From contig MJGA01000004.1 of NCBI GenBank assembly GCA_001910725.1, positions 372,001-436,000 of the forward strand: a stretch of DNA of 64,000 nucleotides, given 5' to 3'. Positions 57,581 through 64,000 of this stretch are shown in pieces (position 1 is the first letter of the stretch; every line of letters starts with the position of its first letter). A model generated the notes under the pieces. The model did not search any database. It worked only from the letters and a program-made list of their open reading frames with translations, and had not been told where the DNA came from. The stretch is from Phanerodontia chrysosporium. Taxonomy: Eukaryota; Basidiomycota; Agaricomycetes; Polyporales; Phanerochaetaceae. A program made the translations under genes and the position numbers.

Positions 57581-58181
57581 GCATGCGAGACTGCCCTGTG
57601 GGCGTGCTGAGCTGTGGTTCCGGATGGTTCCCTTTCTTGTATTGTACCTTCCTGAACTGTAGACTAATGTATAGGTCGTATACCCTTGCACTCTGCTGAT
57701 GGTGTCTGCACGACCAGAGTGGAGGCTCTGTATGTGCAACGGGTCGCCCAGGTTGACGTCCAGGCTCGCAGAGCAAAGTTTCGACGTTGTCTCAGAACCC
57801 GCGAGACATCGACTTGAATTACAGCCGGCCATAAAGAGGAGGAAAGGGAAAGAAAAAGAAAAGGGAGGGAAAATAGCTCGCAAAGCCAAATTGACCTGCA
57901 AAAATACACATTAACTCCAATATAGCAACTGCTGGTTTCGATCCAGCGACCTCGGGGTTATGAGCCCCGCGCGCTACCCCTGCGCCAAGTTGCTTCTAAA
58001 GTAGCCAGGATAATGTATATCATATCCGCCAAGTCAGACGGTGCTCAAAGCCCTCTGGGCCCTGTAATCCTCATTAATATTGACACAGGCTTCCACTCTT
58101 GTCTACGTCCGGTGTAGATAGTTGACAATAAATGTCGCACGTACAAGAGTATCTGATCCAGACGCCAGATATGGCGCTCTC
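57581..58181. other. intergenic around the tRNA gene
   Basis: This 3' convergent region between the NADH dehydrogenase and the hydrolase holds one tRNA gene. A purine-rich block at about 57830-57880 has no coding sense. Confidence 0.5.
57924..57994 (-). tRNA. tRNA-Met(CAU): tRNA-Met (anticodon CAT), elongator type, intronless
   Basis: A full cloverleaf of 71 nt can be drawn. The acceptor stem AGCAACT/AGTTGCT pairs over seven bases. The D arm has GGCGCAGGGGTAGCGC, the anticodon arm CGGGG-CTCATAA-CCCCG presents CAT, and the T arm GCTGG-ATCGAAA-CCAGC is complete. A and B box positions look normal. The first pair A-T is uncommon for an initiator, but initiator features in the T-loop are absent, so elongator is preferred. 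Confidence 0.93.
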
Positions 58182-59385
58182 TCAAGAGTCCGGATCGAAC
58201 CCCGCCTCGAGGCGCTGCCGGCCCTCCTCGAAGACACGCTCGACGAGCTGGTTAAACCGCTCGCGCCACTGCACGTGTATGCCATGGCCTGTGTGTTCCC
58301 ACTGCACAAGCTCTGCCTGGGGCATATGCTCCTTCAGATACAAGCTGCACTGCGGGCGAACGAGGTTGTCGTCGTCGCCGGTGAGGATGAGCACCTTGGG
58401 GACGCGCGCCGCGATCGCGCGGAGCTGCTCCGGGCGCACGTGGTGCGTGAGCCCCGCGAACATCTGCGAGAACGCGCCCATCGGCTGCTGTGGCCGCGTG
58501 ATGCGCATGCGCTCGCGGTAGTCGTGCAACACCCACGCGCGGTTCGCTGCGAGCCAGTCCGCCGGGAAGACCATGTCGAGCACGATCGGGATCTTCTTCT
58601 CCGGGTCTGCGGTGAACGTCGCGCGCGCGAGCCCGACGATGCCCTTCCACTGTACGTGTGTGAGCAGCGAGGCGTGGATGATGCGAGGAAGGAGCTTACT
58701 GGCGGCAGGTTGTTCCAGAAGTACGCCGAGCCGGCGGTGGTCACGGCAAGGGTGAGTGAGATAAGGCGTTCGGGTATGCGCAGAGCAAGTTCTGTAGAGA
58801 ATGTTGGGAGCCGTGATGATAGACGAAAGGCAGCACGTACTCTGCGATATCATTCCGCCCAATGATACGCCTACGAGGTGGATGCTACGCTCCTCCGTCC
58901 ATCCCATGTAGTTGAGCAAGGCAATCGCATCCTCTGCCATTCCATCCGTCCTGCAGTTTAGTCAGAGACAATCATGGATCCCGGAGCACGAGCATCTCAC
59001 GTATATGGGCCTCGCGGCGTCCCGCTGTGTCCGACGCCGCGGTTATCGAAGACGAGGACAGAGTACCTGGGATTGCGTCCGAAATGCTCGACTTGCCAGC
59101 GCCAGGCAAACGACGAGCTGTTCATCCTGCAAGGAGCCGTCATGGCTGGGTCAGCACGAGCTTGCGAGGGCCGGCGAGACGTACGCGCCAGGCGATGCCT
59201 CACCCCATGACGAAGAGCACCTTCTCGGGCCCGCTGCCGTGCTGCTCGTAGTAAAGCGAGTGGCTTTCGAGAGGGTCGTCCTTGTTGCGCACGCTCGAGA
59301 CCGGAAAGAGGCCCTTGCGCGTGCACGTCTCTGGGTCAAACATCGTCGGAAGGTCGACGGCCTTGTCGTCTGGTGTCGCACTCAT
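58182..59385 (-). CDS. Alpha/beta hydrolase-fold protein
   Basis: A serine hydrolase of unknown substrate. The start MSATPDDKAVDLPTMFDPET is followed by LYYEQHGSGPEKVLFVMG, then YSVLVFDNRGVGHSG, the nucleophile elbow GVSLGGM, a lid region and LILTGDDDNLVRP with the acid. HTGHGIHV carries the histidine, so the triad is complete. Introns after VMG and around the SLGGMISQ and SGTPRGPYT segments fit. One frame break at 58701-58702: a base added between NNLPP and SKLLPRIIHASL reconnects the lid to the rest. The gene is divergent from the APH-fold kinase at 59744. It could act as an esterase or hydrolase in secondary metabolism; nothing here decides. Confidence 0.85.
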
Positions 59386-59743
59386 CGCGGGTGGTATATA
59401 CTTGGTCTAGTCAGCGGCGGGTTAGGGGCTGTATGAGCGGGATAGTTGGTGCTGACTATGTATGGTAGGTACGAGGCAAGCAGAGAATGCGAATCGTAAG
59501 AGCAGGTAAGTATCAAGAATCTCCCTCGTTCAGTTGGCGCAGCAGCGAACCGTGCGCGCTGATTTCCAACGTTATCAAAACGCGCTCCCGGGTACCGGTA
59601 GAGGTATCTGGGGTCCTCACGAACGTGAGCTCCCGACACCCGAGCCCCGTGGTTGCTCTCAACAACCTCTGGATCAACAATACCTCTCGCCATAAATCCT
59701 CGAAAACTTAACGTCACCGTCTTGCCTACTTGCCGTGCCTCTT
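59386..59743. promoter_or_regulatory. divergent promoter of the hydrolase and APH kinase 1
   Basis: A 358 bp gap separates two start codons pointing apart. No distinct box can be assigned with confidence. Confidence 0.4.
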
Positions 59744-60714
59744 ATGCACAATAGATCAGTCAGCGAGAGTCAGGACGAGGTGAGTTCTGTCGCAACATTT
59801 ATGTCAGCACTGTGGCGTAGTCACTTACAGACTTCTGTTACCAGTTTCCGGATAGACTCTGGATCGGATGGCCATGGCTCCATAACCTTCATGGTCACTT
59901 TCACCGCCAGATTCTGCTACCACTGTCCAGGTGGTATTGTCGTTGGCTAGGCCTACCCACGCCTGACACTGGCATCTACCCGCTTCCTTTTAACCTCGTC
60001 CTCAAGTACACGCACAGGGTGCGACTAGAGGAGGCGTATGCGATGACTGCTGCTCGCACTATAGGTCTTCCTGTGCCACGTCTTGTGTCCTACGGGAGTC
60101 CAGGCGGCGGGCTACCAGGAGGGTCCATTCTCATGACGCGTGTCCCAGGTATTTCCCTCAACGAACTTCGCGGCTCTCTCAGCGACGCTGAGCTGGTTAT
60201 GATCAAGAAGGACCTGGAATGCATCCTTGCGCGTATGCGGTTGTATAAGAATCCGTGGGCACAGCGTATATGCTCGGTCATCGGCACCTCGCTGACGGGC
60301 AATGGTCTCCCTGGCGCCTCACTCGACCCGTGCGAGGATGAGAGCGAGTTCCACAATCGCTTCATCACGATCGGAGTTGGTTGCCGAGAGCTGTGGCAAG
60401 ACCCCGACGCATACGAGCAAGCACTTGCCACCGCACGCCAAATCCTCTCTCTATCCCACGACATCACGTTCACCCACGGTGACCTCATACCACACAACAT
60501 CATGGTGTCAGACGGCCACATCTCCGGTATCATTGACTGGGAATGTGCAGGTTGGCTTCCCGAGCACTGGGAATACACAAGCGCAGTCAGGTTCCGGCGT
60601 TTCGACCCGTGGTGGTCGGATCTCGTTCTCTCGTTACCTGGATATCGTTACCCTAGGGAGCTGGAAAGCGAGACAGCCAAGGCTCTTCTTACGGAATGGT
60701 CGTTCTCGTGGTAG
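59744..60714 (+). CDS. Aminoglycoside phosphotransferase (APH)-fold kinase-like protein, copy 1
   Basis: The APH/choline-kinase fold is greatly expanded in agaricomycetes; substrates are mostly unknown. Exon 1 (59744-59779) encodes MHNRSVSESQDE and exon 2 (59845-60714) the rest, 301 residues in all. Seen are PDRLWIGWPWL at the N-terminus and VRLEEAYAMTAARTIGLPVPRLV (with a conserved Glu). Then come GSILMTRVPGISL (hinge-like), Brenner's motif THGDLIPHNIMV with the catalytic Asp and Asn, and GIIDWECAGWLPEHWEY with the metal-binding Asp. The phosphate-binding lysine is not obvious, so activity is uncertain. Copy 2 lies 500 bp downstream in the same direction. Confidence 0.85.
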
Positions 60715-61241
60715 GGTGCACCATTCTTCTGAAAGATCGGCGCTACATTCGGCCTGCCTGTGTCAGTCTCACCATCCGTAGAAGACAAGTTATACCTCGT
60801 GTCCGTATTATATGCTTGGTAATAAAACGTTGTTACACTTTGCATAGATTGTTTGTGGTGTCAATAGATCGCCACACTCAGCAGGAGGTCTGTAGTGAGA
60901 TGGAGCAATTTCTACTACGTCGCTAGTAATAACATGGATGATCTGCTACACACTGGAGGGATACAGCAGCTGTTCTGATAGGACAGATGCGAATGCTCAT
61001 TGCACAGTAATCGTCGACATCGAGTGGAAGTCCGCATTGGTTGCAAGGGCGGTGGAGACCATGGGTTGAACAAGCTAGGTATCAGGGGTCCTCAGTGCAC
61101 GAGTGTCAAGATCTCGCGCGCTTATTGACTTCCAACACCGTGCTCAACTCTTCCACGGCCTTAGCTCTAACCCGTACAAACTGTGATTTTTTGTATCTCG
61201 CAAAGTATCATATATGGGACATGTCTACTCTACGCAACGAG
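60715..61241. other. spacer between the two APH-fold genes
   Basis: This 527 bp interval should carry the terminator of copy 1 and the promoter of copy 2. No gene recognised. Confidence 0.45.
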
Positions 61242-62198
61242 ATGACTCAAAAAATGCGAGGCTGAGCGAAGTGAGTGCACCCCGTGATCCGCGCTGTGGC
61301 GTACATACTTACGGATACACGTCGCCGCAAGTTTCCGGATAGTAGACTGTGGATCGGGTGGTCGTTTCTACGTGGCCTTCACGGCGTTATACATCGCCGA
61401 ATATTGATACCTCTATCCATCTGGTACTGTCGCTGGCGAGGGCTGCCCAGTCCCGACCCCAGCATCTTCCCGCTTCCTTTCAATCTCATTCTCAAGAATG
61501 GCGACGGGGTGCGGATAGAGGAGGCGTACGCAATGACCGCCGCACGCATGATTGGTCTTCCAGTGCCGCGTCTTGTGGCCTACGGAAGTCCAGGCGGCGG
61601 GCTGCCTTGGGGTTCTATCCTCATGACGCGCATCCCAGGCACCACCCTCGACGAAGTCCGCCATTCTCTCAGCGAAGCTCAGCTCGTCACGATCAAGGAG
61701 GAACTGGCGGGCATCCTCGCACGTATGAGGGCTTACGATAACCCGTGGGGGCAGCGCATATGCTCAGTCATCGGCACTTCGCTGGCGGGCGCCGCGCTCC
61801 CTGGCGGGTCGTTGGACCCCTGTGAGGATGAAAGCGAGTTCCACAATCGCTTCATCACTATCGGAATCGGCTGCAAGGAGCTCTGGGGCGATCCTGACGC
61901 CTATGAGCAGGCTCTCGCCACCGCACGCCAGATCCTTTCCCTACCCCACAGGACCACATTCACCCATGGCGATCTCTTGGAACACAACATCATGGTGTCG
62001 GACGGACACATCACCGGTATCATCGACTGGGAATGTGCGGGCTGGCTGCCCGAGCATTGGGAGTACGCCAGCGCAGTCAGGTGTCGACGCATGTACACCT
62101 GGTGGGGGAACTTCATCCTCTCATTACCTGGATATCGATATTCGCAAGAGCTGGAATGTGAAACAGCGAAGGCTCATCTCACGAGATGGTCGTTTTAG
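61242..62198 (+). CDS. Aminoglycoside phosphotransferase (APH)-fold kinase-like protein, copy 2
   Basis: This is a tandem paralogue of the gene at 59744-60714 with the same two-exon plan. Exon 2 (61332-62198) is fully open: PDSRLWIGWSFLRGLHGVIH, VRIEEAYAMTAARMIGLPVPRLV, GSILMTRIPGTTL, DPCEDESEFHNRFITIGIG, THGDLLEHNIMVSDG and GIIDWECAGWLPEHWEYASA. Exon 1 (61242-61270) starts MTQKMRG and then needs one extra base at the GG 61260-61261 to reach LSE and the donor in phase 0; read as it stands it stops at once. Differences from copy 1 are mostly conservative, so both may be functional. Confidence 0.82.
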
Positions 62199-62658
62199 TG
62201 GTCTGACCCGTCGTCGCCGGAACATATGCACGGTCTTGTAGTCGTCTGATGCATGTACTGTTCCTTATACTAGCACCAGCGTGATCTGTGTAAGTCGCAA
62301 CGTATGTGCGAGTGCGGCTTCGATGTCAAAAGATACGCCACAGACCCGGAGCATGGCGAACAACACGAAGGTATATTCCTCGAAACATTCGAATATCGCT
62401 ACAAAAATTGCGGGGTATGGCGGCTACGCGTGGTATGTGACTACTAATGTAAGAAGGGCGTGAAACAACGAATGGCGGCGCGGGGTACTGTGAAGCAGCG
62501 TCAACGCGACAAGGAGTGGGACAAGGGAAAGCAGGCTCGTCATGAAGGAATGGAGGTGGAGGAGGACACAAGGGATGAGGAGAGACGGATGTGATGAGGC
62601 GTCGTGAAGGAGCGGCAAAGGTCGTGAGTGGGCATGGGCTAACAACAGATGTTAGGGC
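62199..62658. other. convergent intergenic region
   Basis: Between APH copy 2 and the DUF6593-like gene, which converge. Purine-rich on the plus strand near 62500-62600. No gene recognised. Confidence 0.45.
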
Positions 62659-63522
62659 TTATTCTCGCTTGCGGAAGATCGCCTCGCGCCACTGTACGAG
62701 GCTGCGGTGCGCCTGCCTCCGCAGCTTGCCCATGGGTCCGCGCGGCGTGGCACGCGTTCCATACACGTATGTCGTGATCCAGTACATGCGCTCACGCAGC
62801 GTCGTCATGAGCAGGAACGTCACTGCGCGCATCCGTCAGCACGGTGCACATACATGGGATGCGGCAGGCAAAGCGTACCCAGGACTTCCACGAGCTCGTA
62901 GTGCGGGACTTTGTTCAGGCGCAGGTAGTCGTGTCCGGGCGCGCGTTTCGACGCAGGGATGAGTCTGCTGTTGATAGGCGTGTAGTTCTCGTAGAGGCGG
63001 CCGATGACGTTGTAGTCGTCGTCGAGAAGCTGCGCGCTAGTCAGTATCCTGTCGCTTGTATACGCTCCAGACGACATACTGTGAGGCTGTCCGGTGTTGT
63101 ACGCCACTTGTATTCGAGCTGAGTGGGGATGATCGTCTCATCCGGCCTACATACAGTCAGCTTCATGCATATTCACAGGCATCAGAGGCGACTTACATGC
63201 ACTTCACATAGTGGGCATCGAAGATCTCGCCCGTGCCATTGAACGTCCGATCCCCTACGCGTATCGACGTAGCGTAGTACCGATCCCTCCACGTAATCTC
63301 TGCGAGCGGCGTGCCTTCGCCATCCGTGATGAAGGTCGTCTTCTGCGCAGGTGGGGACGGCTCGGATGCTGCCGAGCTCGAGCTTGCGAAGGAGTACAGC
63401 GAAGCGACTGACGGTGCGCGCTCGCGCGGCTCGGGCGTCGCAATATGGAAGAGCACCGCGCCAGTCTCGCCGTCGCTCGCCGTCGCGTTGTGGAAGTCGC
63501 CCGACGAAAACCTGAGGAGCAT
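62659..63522 (-). CDS. DUF6593-like basidiomycete protein
   Basis: Function unknown. The start MLLRFSSGDFHNATASDGET is followed by GAVLFHIATPEP, a serine/alanine-rich linker, then a strand pattern typical of the family: KTTFITDGEGTPLAEITWRDRYYATSIRVGDRTFNG, LEYKWRTTPDSL and DDDYNVIGRLYENYTPINSRLI. The C-terminus adds HYELVEVLGTLTFLLMTTLRERM, a short hydrophobic segment, and a basic tail ending FRKRE. At least four exons with ordinary introns (near 63180, 63110, 62880). Assignment to DUF6593 is from memory of the strand pattern. A TATA-like element lies about 90 bp upstream. Confidence 0.7.
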
Positions 63523-64000
63523 ACTGGGAGACTAGGGATGTGGGTGTCGCGCAAGAGGAGGGAAAGATGACAGGTGCGCACAGGGTCCGGACACTAGCCA
63601 TGTGCGCGGGCCTTTATACTGCCCTCGCTCGCCGGCAGGCGTGCGCGGTGAAAGCAGTCGCCCGTTTCGGAAGGGGGGACAAGCTACTCGCTGGATTGGG
63701 ATCGTGTCCCGCGTGTGATGCGCGCTCACGCGACGAGCTGTGCGCTCATCAACGAGCCCAGTGAAGATCGTCCAGGCGACGCGTCACGGCCTCTGGATGC
63801 TGTGAACCCGTCAGCGTTGTGCACGATATCAAGCTCAACATGTAAAAGTCACACACCTGTGTCTGTTGTATGTCCAGGATAGCATGTCTGCAGCGGAGGT
63901 CGTGAGGCAGGGTACTGTCCTCTGGCCGGAAGTGGCAGGTAGAAAGAGTTTTGCGACCCTACGAGCAGCGCTGCCTGATATGGACGTTCCTTGGTACTTT
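63523..64000. promoter_or_regulatory. promoter region of the DUF6593-like gene and window end
   Basis: A minus-strand TATAAA at 63613-63618 lies about 90 bp upstream of the ATG at 63522. The rest of the window end holds no recognised gene. Confidence 0.45.

Larger units (their letters stand above)
59744..62198 (+). repeat. tandem duplication of an APH-fold kinase gene
   Basis: Two direct copies about 1.5 kb apart share exon plan, intron position just before the FPD motif and long stretches of identical protein such as ITIG, DPCEDESEFHNRF, DAYEQALATARQILSL and DWECAGWLPEHWEY. Confidence 0.85.

Overview
The window is nuclear DNA from a filamentous basidiomycete, most likely a wood-decay agaricomycete such as a polypore. 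The evidence is dense genes on both strands, many GT-AG introns of about 50-65 bp, GC-rich codon use, and family types typical of that group: F-box proteins with degenerate propellers, a NACHT/STAND NTPase, a DUF6593-like protein, APH-fold kinases and long C-terminally extended aromatic amino acid decarboxylases. All names rest on reading the translations and recalled family motifs; no database search was possible.

Layout. 0.3-14.2 kb is mostly housekeeping: proteasome lid subunit Rpn8 (-), an F-box/propeller protein (-), clamp-loader subunit Ctf18 (-), an F-box/LRR-like protein (+), U2 snRNP factor SF3B2/Cus1 (-) and eIF4A (+), the last two divergent. 14.2-21 kb is sparse: a small dual-specificity phosphatase (+), a Rab4-type GTPase (-) and a small PPSY-motif protein (+). 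21-31 kb holds an MFS monocarboxylate-type transporter (+), a secreted GH20 hexosaminidase (+), an orphan protein (+) and the NACHT protein (-). 31.3-40.9 kb is a direct tandem duplication of a roughly 1,000-residue PLP decarboxylase with a large C-terminal domain, including upstream DNA. 40.9-50.8 kb holds Clp1 (+), a NAPE-PLD-like metallo-hydrolase (-), S-adenosylmethionine synthetase (-) and an aromatic-type aminotransferase (-). After a 2.6 kb gene-poor stretch come an orphan leucine/alanine-rich protein (+), an external NADH dehydrogenase with EF-hands (+), tRNA-Met(CAU) (-), an alpha/beta hydrolase (-), two tandem APH-fold kinases (+) and a DUF6593-like protein (-).

Two things stand out. 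First, at about 27 places the expected protein continues in another frame, nearly always as if one base, usually a G or C in a run, were missing. This hits essential genes as well (Rpn8, SF3B2, Clp1), so it reads as systematic sequence or assembly error, and apparently broken genes here should not be called pseudogenes without reads. Second, both decarboxylase paralogues need the same 5-nt microexon to keep frame, their identity is patchy as if by gene conversion, and their architecture resembles the calcium-activated non-canonical decarboxylase described from Psilocybe cubensis.

Genes do not form one obvious pathway. Nearby amine-, lipid- and amino-acid-related genes (two decarboxylases, aminotransferase, NAPE-PLD-like enzyme, SAM synthetase) are noted as context only. 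Coordinates of coding features run from start codon to stop codon and include introns.
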